From NCBI GenBank assembly GCA_046259385.1, contig JBJYWI010000284.1, positions 1 to 26,720 of the forward strand: DNA of 26,720 nucleotides, read 5' to 3'. The notes beneath the pieces were generated by a model. That model was not told the DNA's origin. It saw nothing but the letters and a program-made list of their open reading frames with translations, and did no database searches. The stretch's first letter is position 1. Every line of letters starts with the position of its first letter. Below are positions 15,046 through 23,152 of the stretch, piece by piece. This DNA is from CAVWDI01 sp046259385 (GTDB lineage Bacteria; Chloroflexota; Anaerolineae; Anaerolineales; UBA4823). A program made the position numbers and the translations under genes.

Positions 15046-16296
15046 ATGCGAATGCGATTTCTTACTGTTGTTTTTTTTCTGTTTATAATTGTTCTTCTGG
15101 CAGCTTGCGCAGGACCCGAAGGGCCGGAGGGTCCTCCCGGACCGGCTGGACCGCCGGGCCCTGAAGGACCGCAGGGTCCGCATGGCCTTCAGGGTCAGTC
15201 TGGCGAGATGGGGGAATCAGGTCCTTCCGGGGCTGAATATGTCGGATCCGAAACCTGCTCCAGTTGTCACCAGGAAATTTATGAGTTATTCAAGAAATCA
15301 GGTCACGCATGGGAATTGAACAGGGTAGTGGATGGGGCACCTCCGGAATACCCGTTCACGGATGTCCCCGCACCTCCTGAGGGATACACCTGGGATGATA
15401 TTTTGTATATGGTTGGGGGTTATAACTGGAAGGCCAGATTTGTTGACAAGGATGGGTATATAATCACTGGTCCACCTGGAGAAAGCGGGAACTCTGATTA
15501 TCCCAACCAGTATAATTTTGCCAGTCAACTGCTGGGAAAGGTTGCTGGCTGGGTAAATTTTCACTCTGGAGAGGCTGACCTGCCTTATGACTGCGGATCA
15601 TGCCACACAACAGGTTACAGTCCGGGCGGCAACCAGGATGATCTGCCCGGCCTGGTTGGGATCTGGGAAGAGGACGGGATTACATGCGAAGAATGTCATG
15701 GACCTGGGAGCTTACATGCCCAGAACCCGCGCGGAATCGGGATGAAAGTCGTCAGGGATGGAGAAGAATGCAGAGCCTGCCACCAGACCGGAGAGTCTGG
15801 GCAGGTAAATTCGGAAGGAGGTTTCATCCTCCATCACGACCAGTATCAAGACCTGTACCAGAGTAAACATAGGATCCTTGACTGTGTTTCGTGCCATAAC
15901 CCGCATCAAGGGGTGGTCCAGTTGCGGATGGCGGGAGAGCAAACCACAAGAACCCGCTGTGAAGACTGCCACTTCGAACAGGAAATGACCCAGAAGAACG
16001 ACCGGCATATCAACCTGGGAATTTCCTGCATCCAGTGCCATATGCCCCGCATTATTCAAAGCGCTTGGGGGATTCCGGATCAGTTTGCCGGGGATATACG
16101 CACACATGTTGTGGCGATTGACCCGGATCAGGTTAACCAATTTTCTGAAGATGGCACAGTGGCTTATCCCCAGATAAGCCTGGACTTTGCCTGCCGACAC
16201 TGCCATATTAATGGCACATCCCTTGCGCTCGACGATGCAACCCTGGTAAATGCTGCCCGGGATTACCATTCACCTCCCGCAGAAACAGAAGAGTAA
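15046..16296 (+). CDS. Octaheme c-type cytochrome lipoprotein with collagen-like stalk
   Basis: A 416-residue exported lipoprotein. The signal peptide ends in LLAAC with the lipidated cysteine at 21. Right after it come 14 uninterrupted Gly-X-Y triplets (23-64), then YVGSETCSSCHQEIYELF, the opening motif of the cytochrome c554 family. There are eight CXXCH sites: CSSCH, CGSCH, CEECH, CRACH, CVSCH, CEDCH, CIQCH and CRHCH. The CHTTGY...CEECHGP pair is shared with the octaheme protein encoded next. No CXXCK is present, so it is not NrfA. GAGGAG lies seven bases before the ATG. It is its own transcription unit, closed by a terminator. It probably sits on the outer face of the membrane and relays electrons between redox partners; a catalytic role cannot be excluded. 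Confidence 0.9.
   Translation: MRMRFLTVVFFLFIIVLLAACAGPEGPEGPPGPAGPPGPEGPQGPHGLQGQSGEMGESGPSGAEYVGSETCSSCHQEIYELFKKSGHAWELNRVVDGAPPEYPFTDVPAPPEGYTWDDILYMVGGYNWKARFVDKDGYIITGPPGESGNSDYPNQYNFASQLLGKVAGWVNFHSGEADLPYDCGSCHTTGYSPGGNQDDLPGLVGIWEEDGITCEECHGPGSLHAQNPRGIGMKVVRDGEECRACHQTGESGQVNSEGGFILHHDQYQDLYQSKHRILDCVSCHNPHQGVVQLRMAGEQTTRTRCEDCHFEQEMTQKNDRHINLGISCIQCHMPRIIQSAWGIPDQFAGDIRTHVVAIDPDQVNQFSEDGTVAYPQISLDFACRHCHINGTSLALDDATLVNAARDYHSPPAETEE
15112..15237 (+). repeat. Collagen-like Gly-X-Y coding repeat (14 triplets)
   Basis: Codons for GPE GPE GPP GPA GPP GPE GPQ GPH GLQ GQS GEM GES GPS GAE follow the lipidated cysteine without interruption. The first eight have proline in the second position and the later ones diverge. 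The DNA is an imperfect 9-base repeat of the ggnccngaa kind, not a tandem microsatellite of identical units. Confidence 0.9.
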
Positions 16297-16329
16297 TCAT
16301 GTAAGCATAGGCTGTATTTAAATACTGAT

Positions 16330-16366
16330 GAGCTGGTCCGAAATACAAATTTCAACCGGCTCTTTT
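16330..16366 (+). terminator. Rho-independent terminator after the octaheme lipoprotein gene
   Basis: GAGCTGGT (16330-16337) pairs with ACCGGCTC (16355-16362) with one G-T wobble. Inside, GAAAT pairs with ATTTC around an ACAA loop, and TTTT follows. It lies 34 bases after the stop codon and separates this gene from the downstream operon. Confidence 0.8.
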
Positions 16367-16399
16367 AATATAAGATTTAATTATGAAATTAAATAAATA

Positions 16400-16416
16400 A
16401 ATGTAATGTTTACATT
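16400..16416. repeat. Inverted repeat, possible operator
   Basis: AATGTAA-tgt-TTACATT is a perfect seven-base inverted repeat with a three-base centre, in the A+T-rich region 155 bases before the octaheme gene of the main operon. A second palindrome, GGACGTCC, lies at 16545-16552, close to the ribosome site. Either could be a regulator site; there is no direct evidence. Confidence 0.4.
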
Positions 16417-16570
16417 ATATATCTGAATTATATTACTTCTATCTAAGCGGTTAAATGACATTATTTACTACAATTTTTGATTAGATAGACCTAAAATCTT
16501 AATGAATTATGAAGAAAAGGAATCATTTGACTTGAGCGTGCAGGGGACGTCCTAGTCAGGGAGAGTGAAT

Positions 16571-17590
16571 ATGTACTTTTCAAAGTCCAAACGCAGAGGT
16601 GCTGCTTTACTGGTATTTGCTCTTATATTCTGCCTTTCCACGGGTGCTGGCTTGTTACTGGATAGTCCGGGAGAAGCAAATGCGGCGCCACCTGTTAGAC
16701 CGCCAAGACAGGAAGCTGCGTATGCGGGCTCAGAATCCTGTGCAAAATGCCATGAAGAAATCCACACGCAATGGGAGAGTTCACGGCACGCAAATGCATT
16801 CTCCTCACCCATATTCCAACGCGACTGGCATGAAGTAAGTGATCAGGTCAGCTGCCTGGAGTGCCATACAACCGGTTATAACCTTCAGACACATGAGTAT
16901 GCGGAAGTGGGAGTGACCTGCGAATCCTGTCACGGACCTTTTCAACCGACACATCCGGCTGAGCCAATGCCGGTGACACCAAATGCCGAACTATGCGGTA
17001 CCTGCCACCAGACTACAACAGATGAATGGAAGGCGAGTGTGCATGGACAAAAGGATATTTTCTGTCAGGCTTGCCACAACCCTCACTCCCAATCGCCGAT
17101 GGCGGATACGGTCACAGAGTTATGCACAAACTGCCATAAGGAACGCGGCGAATCCTTCACCCATGGGACGCATGCCAACGCAGGTTTGGAATGTAGCAAT
17201 TGTCATATGTATACCTCTCCCAGAACTGAAGACCCCATCATGGGATTAGTGCCGACCGGGCATACATTTACAGTTGGTTCGGAGGCTTGCGTCGGCTGCC
17301 ACCAGGATACGGTCCATACCAGGGATGAGTTGATCAAAGTAAGCGGGGGTGAATTGAATGTAGAAGAAGTCAGCGTCGAAGATTTGGAACAGGTTGTCAC
17401 AGACCAGGAGCAAAAGATAACCAGCCTGCAAGCCCAGAATAATGTGCGCTTATATTCGGGTTTAATCCAGGGCGCAATTGTAGGCCTTGTCGTTGGTGGG
17501 ACAGCCGCGTGGGTTGTCAGCCGCAGGATTGAAGTGGTTGAGGTCGAAGATGAGGAAGAGGATCAGGATGAACGAGAAGAAGAAGCGTAA
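16571..17590 (+). CDS. Octaheme cytochrome c with C-terminal coiled coil and membrane anchor
   Basis: A 339-residue protein. A signal peptide ends near ANA-A (residue 38), then YAGSESCAKCHEEIHTQWESS opens a cytochrome c554-like domain with eight CXXCH sites: CAKCH, CLECH, CESCH, CGTCH, CQACH, CTNCH, CSNCH and CVGCH. After the last heme come a predicted coiled coil (about 250-285), a glycine-rich membrane helix (LIQGAIVGLVVGGTAAWVV) and a strongly acidic cytoplasmic tail. A GTG two codons earlier is possible, but AGGGAG is best spaced for the ATG. It is followed at once by Fe-S and NrfD-type genes, so it is likely the heme subunit of a membrane complex of Nrf/Qrc/Nhc style that passes electrons to or from quinone. 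Confidence 0.9.
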   Translation: MYFSKSKRRGAALLVFALIFCLSTGAGLLLDSPGEANAAPPVRPPRQEAAYAGSESCAKCHEEIHTQWESSRHANAFSSPIFQRDWHEVSDQVSCLECHTTGYNLQTHEYAEVGVTCESCHGPFQPTHPAEPMPVTPNAELCGTCHQTTTDEWKASVHGQKDIFCQACHNPHSQSPMADTVTELCTNCHKERGESFTHGTHANAGLECSNCHMYTSPRTEDPIMGLVPTGHTFTVGSEACVGCHQDTVHTRDELIKVSGGELNVEEVSVEDLEQVVTDQEQKITSLQAQNNVRLYSGLIQGAIVGLVVGGTAAWVVSRRIEVVEVEDEEEDQDEREEEA

Positions 17591-18413
17591 GAAGAAAGAG
17601 GTAAGGGTAAATCTTACCCGGCGCGATATTCTCACTGTTGGAGTGGCTGCGGCTGGTTCTGCGGTGGTCGCTCCGCTGATCACCTCCGGCCCGCTCTCGC
17701 CTTTCAGCGGGTTGAAGCAGCAGATTATTGAGGGGCAGGAGTCAGGGCACGAGGAGCACCCACACGGCGAGTATCACTGGGGAATGATTATTGACCTGGA
17801 TCGTTGTATTGGCTGTGAATACTGCCTGCGGGCATGCTCGGCGGTTAATGACGTCAACCCGGAAGAGCCCTGGAACATTGTGGTGGATGAAGAAACCAGC
17901 GCTGGCGTCCCGTTCTTTTTCAGCCGGCCATGCCTGCACTGCCAGCATGCACCTTGTGTGGAGGTCTGCCCGGTGCAAGCCACATACCATCGGGAAGATG
18001 GGCTGGTGGTGATGGACTATGACCGCTGTATCGGCTGCCGCTATTGTGAAGTAGCTTGCCCATACGATGCCCGCAGGTTCAACTGGCAAGCGCCATTATA
18101 TGAAAACCCCTATGTCCCGACCTGGGGAGTACCTGAGGTAGATCGGCGGCCCAGAGGGGTGGTCGAAAAGTGCACCTTCTGTATTCAACGGATTGATAAA
18201 GGGTTGGAAGCCGGGAAGATGCCTGGTGTGGATTATGAAGCTACACCTGCCTGCGTAAATGTATGCCCGGTAGATGCAAGGATCTTTGGTGATCTTAACG
18301 ATCCGGAATCCGAAATATCTAATATCGTGTCTGAAAATCCGACTATACGCCTGCGGGAAGATCTGGGAACCGACCCAAGCGTATATTACATCCCACCAGA
18401 GGAGGGGCTGTAA
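17568..18413 (+). CDS. Tat-exported four-cluster [4Fe-4S] ferredoxin-like subunit (NrfC/DmsB type)
   Basis: A 281-residue protein. A basic N-terminus (KKKRKKK) and a twin-arginine signal LTRRDILTVGVAAAG direct export by Tat. Sixteen cysteines form four cluster motifs: 80/83/86/90, 122/125/130/134, 154/157/160/164, and 202/205/229/233. This is the electron-wire subunit type found in NrfC, PhsB, DmsB and HybA. The start at 17568 overlaps the cytochrome gene by 23 bases and has AGAGGA five bases before it; an ATG 18 bases upstream is also possible. It should bridge the octaheme protein and the NrfD-type membrane subunit on the outer face of the membrane. Confidence 0.93.
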   Translation: MNEKKKRKKKEVRVNLTRRDILTVGVAAAGSAVVAPLITSGPLSPFSGLKQQIIEGQESGHEEHPHGEYHWGMIIDLDRCIGCEYCLRACSAVNDVNPEEPWNIVVDEETSAGVPFFFSRPCLHCQHAPCVEVCPVQATYHREDGLVVMDYDRCIGCRYCEVACPYDARRFNWQAPLYENPYVPTWGVPEVDRRPRGVVEKCTFCIQRIDKGLEAGKMPGVDYEATPACVNVCPVDARIFGDLNDPESEISNIVSENPTIRLREDLGTDPSVYYIPPEEGL

Positions 18414-18415
18414 AT

Positions 18416-19642
18416 ATGGCAGAAACGACTCTTCCTGAAAAGAAATCCGGTATCAGCCCCGGTTATATTGCCTGGCTGGCTTTGATTGGGATTCTCATTT
18501 TGATTGGTTTGGTATCAGCGGTTATGGTGTTTTGGAAAGGATTGGTGCTGACGAATATGTCAGATACCGTTCCGTGGGGATTGTGGATCACAATTGACCT
18601 TTCTTCGATCGCGCTGGGAGCAGGTGCTTTTACATTGTCCGCGATTGTATACGTTTTTGGGCTGGAAACTTTCCGCCCGATCCTCAGGCTGTCTGTTCTG
18701 GTCGGATTTATCGGATATACTTCGGCGCTTCTCACACTGCTTCTGGATATCGGCAGGCCGGATCGCTTTTATTACCCCTGGATCTACTGGAATGTGCACT
18801 CTGTACTTTGGGAAATAACCTGGTGCATAACGATTTACCTGACCATACTGATTCTGGAATTTCTACCGACAATCGTTGAGGCTAAGATTTTTGATCGCTT
18901 ACCGTGGGTCCGCAAGGGTGCGGATATCCTGCATCAGGCAACCCCTGCGCTGGCGTTAATCGGTCTGGGAATATCCCTGCTGCACCAGTCTTCGTTAGGC
19001 GCAGCTTATGGAATTGTCCGGTCACGTGCGATCTGGTTCAAGCCAAGCATGCCAATAATGTTTATTGTTTCTGCTGTGGCTGTTGGTCCTGCGCTCACTG
19101 TAGCCATAGCGTATGTGCTGGAATGGGTTACCGGAAAGCGGACTATCCCCCATAAGGTTTTAATTACGATTCTGAAATTCAGTGGATTTAGTCTGCTGGT
19201 ATACGGATACATCAAAATGTGGGACTATCTAGCGATCGCCTACTACGGAAATACGCAGGCAGTGTCAGAATCACTCTCGCTTCTCAATCAAGCTACTCCG
19301 TACAATTTCACCTTCTGGATATTTGAAGTGCTGCTTGGGATCCTTGTCCCGGCGGTTATTTTTCTTTCCTCGCGCTTCACCCGCAACCCCGCTTTGGTGG
19401 TGCTGGGAGCTTTTCTGGCGGTGTTGGGCATCATTATCAACCGCTGGAATGTGACTGTCTCGGGGTTATTTGTACCGCTTGTGTATTCACCCGGGATGTT
19501 ATTCCGTCCGGAACCGGTCCGTTATTTCCCAAACCTTTATGAATGGGGTCTGGCGGTTGGGATCCTTGGTTATATGTTATTGGTACTCACTTTGGGCGTC
19601 AGATATCTCCCGTTGTTTCAAAAGGCGCATGCCCGCTCATAG
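18416..19642 (+). CDS. NrfD/HybB-type quinone-interacting membrane subunit
   Basis: A 408-residue polytopic membrane protein with about nine to ten hydrophobic segments. The motif SDTVPWGLWITIDLSSIALGA and the later LDIGRPDRFYYPWIYWN are typical of the NrfD/PsrC/HybB (polysulfide reductase NrfD) family. These subunits exchange electrons between quinone and the attached Fe-S subunit without own heme, and some related ones support proton movement. It starts two bases after the Fe-S gene, so the two are surely coupled. No molybdoenzyme gene accompanies it; the only partners encoded beside it are the octaheme and Fe-S proteins. The length is at the large, HybB-like end of the family. Confidence 0.92.
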   Translation: MAETTLPEKKSGISPGYIAWLALIGILILIGLVSAVMVFWKGLVLTNMSDTVPWGLWITIDLSSIALGAGAFTLSAIVYVFGLETFRPILRLSVLVGFIGYTSALLTLLLDIGRPDRFYYPWIYWNVHSVLWEITWCITIYLTILILEFLPTIVEAKIFDRLPWVRKGADILHQATPALALIGLGISLLHQSSLGAAYGIVRSRAIWFKPSMPIMFIVSAVAVGPALTVAIAYVLEWVTGKRTIPHKVLITILKFSGFSLLVYGYIKMWDYLAIAYYGNTQAVSESLSLLNQATPYNFTFWIFEVLLGILVPAVIFLSSRFTRNPALVVLGAFLAVLGIIINRWNVTVSGLFVPLVYSPGMLFRPEPVRYFPNLYEWGLAVGILGYMLLVLTLGVRYLPLFQKAHARS

Positions 19643-19668
19643 TCAAAAAAATTAACAGCGGAATCAGG

Positions 19669-19691
19669 GGTAGTATTGAATTTCTACTGCC
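19669..19691 (+). promoter_or_regulatory. Hairpin in the gap after the NrfD-type gene
   Basis: GGTAGTA (19669-19675) pairs with TACTGCC (19685-19691) with one G-T wobble around a nine-base loop. No T run follows, so it is not a normal terminator. It is the only gap over 100 bases in the operon and may set the amounts of the upstream and downstream parts through RNA stability or processing. This is inference. Confidence 0.35.
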
Positions 19692-19770
19692 GTACTAGCG
19701 ATTGAACATTAATGTATCCTCTGATCAGCATCGGCAAGCATTCGGGATATACTATACGGAGGGAGCTGTA

Positions 19771-19983
19771 ATGGATAAGACTTCAACACCAATTGTTGTT
19801 GGCCTGTTGTTCTTCCTGCGCTGTCTGGTTCCGCTGGTGGTCATGCTGGGGATATCCTATGTTTTACGACGTCTTGGCTACATAAAAGAGCCTCCTTCCC
19901 GTCCTCCAAATGGTCAATATGAAAATGGCGGGAAAAGCAATGAGAATTCCAATGATGAAGGGCTCGCGCATGGCAATGCATGA
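19771..19983 (+). CDS. Small single-helix membrane protein of unknown function
   Basis: A 70-residue protein not recognised as a known family. It has one membrane helix (about 8-30) followed by the basic RRLGYIKEP and a polar, asparagine- and glycine-rich tail. CGGAGGGAG ends six bases before the ATG, a very strong ribosome site, so it is likely a real gene; a longer TTG-started frame exists but lacks this support. Its last 14 bases overlap the next cytochrome gene, so the two are probably coupled. It may be a small accessory subunit of the cytochrome b/nonaheme complex. Confidence 0.65.
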   Translation: MDKTSTPIVVGLLFFLRCLVPLVVMLGISYVLRRLGYIKEPPSRPPNGQYENGGKSNENSNDEGLAHGNA

Positions 19984-21091
19984 AGGATTAAATATCCGAT
20001 TTTTAAAACTTCTCGGCTACTTCTCCCTTTTGATAGTTGTTTTTATCCTGTTTTCCCTGCCGACGCGTTTAGTTGGAGCTGAAACGAAAAAGCAGGAGAC
20101 CGAGCACTACTGCCTGAGCTGTCACAGCAACCCTGATCTGAGTATGGAATTGCCGGATGGGGAGACGCTGTCGTTGTTCATTTCTCCTGAAACAATTGAA
20201 AATTCGACTCACAGCCAGGAGGGGATTGAGTGCGAAGCCTGCCATACAGAGATTAAAGGTTATCCGCATCCCGAAATTGAATATCAAAGCAAAAGGGAAT
20301 TATCCCGGGCTTATTATCTCTCCTGCCGAAAATGTCACTCTGCAAATTACGAAAAAACACTGGACAGCATTCATGCTAAAGCCGCCGAGGCTGGAAATTT
20401 GGATGCACCTGTGTGTACGGATTGCCATGGCGCTCATTCCATTCAAGCGTTTGACCAGCCGCGTGCTATTGTTTCAAAAACCTGTGGGAGATGCCATGAG
20501 GACGTCTTTGACCAGTATATTGAAAGCATTCACGGTGGGGCATTGATAGGTGAGAATAATCCGGATGTTCCGCTCTGTACGGATTGCCACGGAGTTCACA
20601 ATATCCAGGATCCTGGCAGCCCGCAATTCCACAGTAGCACTCCGGACCTTTGCGCTGGTTGTCACGCTGACCCTGAGCTGATGCAAAAATATGGTCTGTC
20701 ATCAAATGTGTATAACCTTTATGAATTGTCCTGGCACGGCGTTGACGTGTCGGTTTATAAAGCTATGTGGCCGACGATCCGCCATGAAAGCGCAGTCTGT
20801 ACAGACTGCCATGGGATACACAACATTCGCTCAGCTCAGGATCCGAAATCAATGGTCTATCCAGACAATCTCCTTCAAACGTGCCAGAAATGCCACAAGG
20901 ACGCAAGCCCGAACTGGACGAGCGCCTGGACAGGACACAATGAGATCAGTTTAGAGCGTACTCCTTACTTGTTTTATGTCAAGCAGTTCTACATCACATT
21001 TTCCCGGTTAGTCCTATGGCTCTCGATCGCCTATGTTGGGCTTCAACTTCTGCGGTCAATCGTCAACAGGGTAAGAAGGAGCATCGCATGA
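19970..21091 (+). CDS. Nonaheme c-type cytochrome, membrane-anchored (first copy)
   Basis: A 373-residue exported protein: an N-terminal hydrophobic signal or anchor (about 11-36), nine CXXCH sites (CLSCH, CEACH, CRKCH, CTDCH, CGRCH, CTDCH, CAGCH, CTDCH, CQKCH), and a C-terminal membrane helix (SRLVLWLSIAYVGLQLL). Many extra histidines, such as SIHGG and HGVHNI, can give bis-His hemes as in cytochrome c3/NrfB-like folds. A start at 19970 has GAAGGG seven bases before it; a longer open frame from 19910 has no such support. It overlaps the next gene by ATGA, so cytochrome b is translated with it. Its closest relative is encoded 1.9 kb downstream. It likely takes electrons from, or gives them to, the cytochrome b. 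Confidence 0.9.
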   Translation: MAMHEGLNIRFLKLLGYFSLLIVVFILFSLPTRLVGAETKKQETEHYCLSCHSNPDLSMELPDGETLSLFISPETIENSTHSQEGIECEACHTEIKGYPHPEIEYQSKRELSRAYYLSCRKCHSANYEKTLDSIHAKAAEAGNLDAPVCTDCHGAHSIQAFDQPRAIVSKTCGRCHEDVFDQYIESIHGGALIGENNPDVPLCTDCHGVHNIQDPGSPQFHSSTPDLCAGCHADPELMQKYGLSSNVYNLYELSWHGVDVSVYKAMWPTIRHESAVCTDCHGIHNIRSAQDPKSMVYPDNLLQTCQKCHKDASPNWTSAWTGHNEISLERTPYLFYVKQFYITFSRLVLWLSIAYVGLQLLRSIVNRVRRSIA

Positions 21092-21840
21092 ACCGCGAAT
21101 TGAATATGGACAAGAGTCAGGTTGCCAAAGGCGTACGGATCGAACGTACTTTTGAGCGGTTTTCTCTAGGACAGAGATGGGAACATTTGTTAATCCTCAC
21201 CAGCGTTGGGGCCCTGATACTGACCGGATTGCCCCAGAAATACCGGGCAGCAGCATGGAGCCAGCTAATCCTTTCCACACCTGAAAGAGTGGATTTAATC
21301 CGCCAATTGCACCACATCGCCGCAGTTGTCCTTCTGCTGGTTGTGTTTTACCATCTCGGGCACAATCTTTATTTACTGCTCAAGCGTGAACTACCCGGCG
21401 ATATTTTTCCAGTTAAAGAGGATTTCCGGGATGCATGGGGGATGATCAAATATCTGTTCTTTTTATCTGAAGATAAACCGGTTTATTGGAAATATAATTT
21501 CGAACAGAAATTTACATACTGGTTCGTATTTCTCACCCTGGGTGCGATGGGCGTTACGGGTATTATCGTCTGGTTCCCCATTCAGGTTACTCAATTCCTC
21601 CCCGGGGCAATTATCCCGGCAGCAAAACTTGCGCACAGTACCGAGGCGATAGTACTGACAATTTATATCGTGATCTGGCATGTTTACCATGTTCACATTG
21701 AAAGGTTAAACCTGAGTATGTTTACCGGGCGTCTGAGTGAGGCAGAGATGCAGGAAAACCACACTCTCGAATATAAGCGCATGATAATGGAAAAAGAAAA
21801 TATCCCCGAATCTCAGGAGACAAAGATTGAAGCGGATTAA
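21088..21840 (+). CDS. Di-heme cytochrome b subunit (cytochrome b561/NarI-FdhI-like)
   Basis: A 250-residue membrane protein with four to five hydrophobic segments. Candidate heme b ligands are H33 (RWEH), H75/H76 (QLHHIAAV), H89/H92, H183 (KLAHSTEA) and H198/H201/H203 in IWHVYHVHIERL, followed by NLSMFTG. The pattern is that of the cytochrome b/b6 domain subunits that link quinone to exported redox proteins. The ATG overlaps the previous stop (ATGA) and has AGAAGGA seven bases before it. It is paired with the nonaheme gene before it, and the fused cytochrome b downstream is its paralogue. Confidence 0.88.
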   Translation: MNRELNMDKSQVAKGVRIERTFERFSLGQRWEHLLILTSVGALILTGLPQKYRAAAWSQLILSTPERVDLIRQLHHIAAVVLLLVVFYHLGHNLYLLLKRELPGDIFPVKEDFRDAWGMIKYLFFLSEDKPVYWKYNFEQKFTYWFVFLTLGAMGVTGIIVWFPIQVTQFLPGAIIPAAKLAHSTEAIVLTIYIVIWHVYHVHIERLNLSMFTGRLSEAEMQENHTLEYKRMIMEKENIPESQETKIEAD

Positions 21841-23152
21841 ACGTGCAGCGTTTGTATTCCCCTTTATCCTGATAGGGGTAGCAATTTTCCTGACAATTGG
21901 GCTAACCAGGCAGGTCTCCGCCAGGCATCTTGATCAGGAGCCCCAACCCACTCCCCAACCAGTAGATAAAATAGGAGCGGAACCGGATTCTAATCTATCC
22001 ATCAGCGATGATGTATGCCTTGAATGCCACGGGCAGCCTGGAGTGACCATGCAGCTGGAGGATGGCGACACGGTTGATTTATATGTCCCAGCCGAAGCCC
22101 ATCTGAATTCCGTGCACGGCGAGCTTGGTTATGCTTGCGTGCAGTGCCATACGGATGTTGGAGAATACCCTCATCCGGAGTTTCAAGCTCTCGACAGCCG
22201 GGATATGACGCTGCGGCTTAACGCTACCTGCGAGCGGTGCCACCAAAACCAGTTTGAACTTACCCAAGACAGCGTACATGCAGCAGCATTGAATAGAGGC
22301 ATTCGAGAAGCGGCAGTTTGCAGCGACTGTCATACTGCCCATGATGTGCGCTGGTTGACAGACCCGGAGACTGGGGAGCTTCTCCTGGATGCGCGTACCT
22401 GGATACCCCAAACCTGCGAGCGCTGCCATTCACAGATCTATGAAAAGTACCGCCAAAGCGTGCATGGGTCGGCGCTGATGGGGGAAGGCAATCCGGATGT
22501 GCCCACCTGCATCGACTGTCACGGCGTCCACAATATTGAAGACCCGACCACAGCCCAATTTAGACTCAATTCCCCCCAGTTATGCGCAGGATGCCATACC
22601 GATCCGAAGATTATGGATAAATACGGCATCTCAACGAATGTTCTGGAAACTTATATCGCAGATTTTCACGGCACTTCGATTGTCCTGTTTGAACCGAAGA
22701 CACCGGATGCGGAGATAAATAAACCGGTTTGTTTTGACTGCCATGGAGTGCATGATATTGCCAGGCCAGATGACCCTCAGAAAGGACTTCTGGTTAAACA
22801 AAATATTCTCAAACGCTGCCAGGTATGCCATCCAAATGCGGATGAAAATTTCCCCGATTCCTGGTTGTCACACTATATCCCCTCACCGGAAAAATATCCG
22901 CTGGTATATTATGTGGATTTATTTTATAAGATTATCATACCGGTGGTTGTCGGCGGGATGGGTGTTCTTGCCGTTATGGATGCAAGCAGAATGGTGGTGA
23001 ACAAGCGCCGCGCCAGGAAAGGGGTTAGCGCGGAATACGAGTTTGATGAGGATAGCCCCTCTTCAGTGGTATCCAATCAACCTGGTGAGGTTGATGCCAC
23101 AACAAGCCGGGAATTGCACGACGAAAACAAACCGGAGGCTGAAGATGGATGA
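21827..23152 (+). CDS. Nonaheme c-type cytochrome, membrane-anchored (second copy)
   Basis: A 441-residue paralogue of the first nonaheme protein. It has a signal/anchor helix (8-26), a proline-rich spacer, nine CXXCH sites (CLECH, CVQCH, CERCH, CSDCH, CERCH, CIDCH, CAGCH, CFDCH, CQVCH), a C-terminal membrane helix (IIIPVVVGGMGVLAVM) and an acidic tail of about 60 residues absent from copy one. The segment CIDCHGVHNIEDP...LCAGCHTDPKIMDKYG is nearly identical in pattern to copy one. The start is TTG, supported by CAGGAG seven bases before it and by a signal peptide that begins right there; it overlaps the cytochrome b gene by 14 bases. Confidence 0.9.
   Translation: MKRIKRAAFVFPFILIGVAIFLTIGLTRQVSARHLDQEPQPTPQPVDKIGAEPDSNLSISDDVCLECHGQPGVTMQLEDGDTVDLYVPAEAHLNSVHGELGYACVQCHTDVGEYPHPEFQALDSRDMTLRLNATCERCHQNQFELTQDSVHAAALNRGIREAAVCSDCHTAHDVRWLTDPETGELLLDARTWIPQTCERCHSQIYEKYRQSVHGSALMGEGNPDVPTCIDCHGVHNIEDPTTAQFRLNSPQLCAGCHTDPKIMDKYGISTNVLETYIADFHGTSIVLFEPKTPDAEINKPVCFDCHGVHDIARPDDPQKGLLVKQNILKRCQVCHPNADENFPDSWLSHYIPSPEKYPLVYYVDLFYKIIIPVVVGGMGVLAVMDASRMVVNKRRARKGVSAEYEFDEDSPSSVVSNQPGEVDATTSRELHDENKPEAEDG

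Noticed and set aside
15112..15237. Short-period repeat as a possible CRISPR or microsatellite array
   Set aside because: The nine-base units vary and keep reading frame and Gly-X-Y coding; there are no spacers, so it is protein repeat coding.
16571..19642. Alternative complex III
   Set aside because: An Fe-S protein and an NrfD-type protein are present, but the large ActB-type molybdopterin-like fusion, the second NrfD-like ActF and the other Act subunits are not, so the module is closer to Nrf/Nhc-type sets.
15046..23152. Nitrite reductase NrfA or hydroxylamine oxidoreductase
   Set aside because: None of the multiheme proteins has the CXXCK site of NrfA, and no HAO-type tyrosine cross-link region could be recognised. 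The c554-like parts are normally electron carriers.
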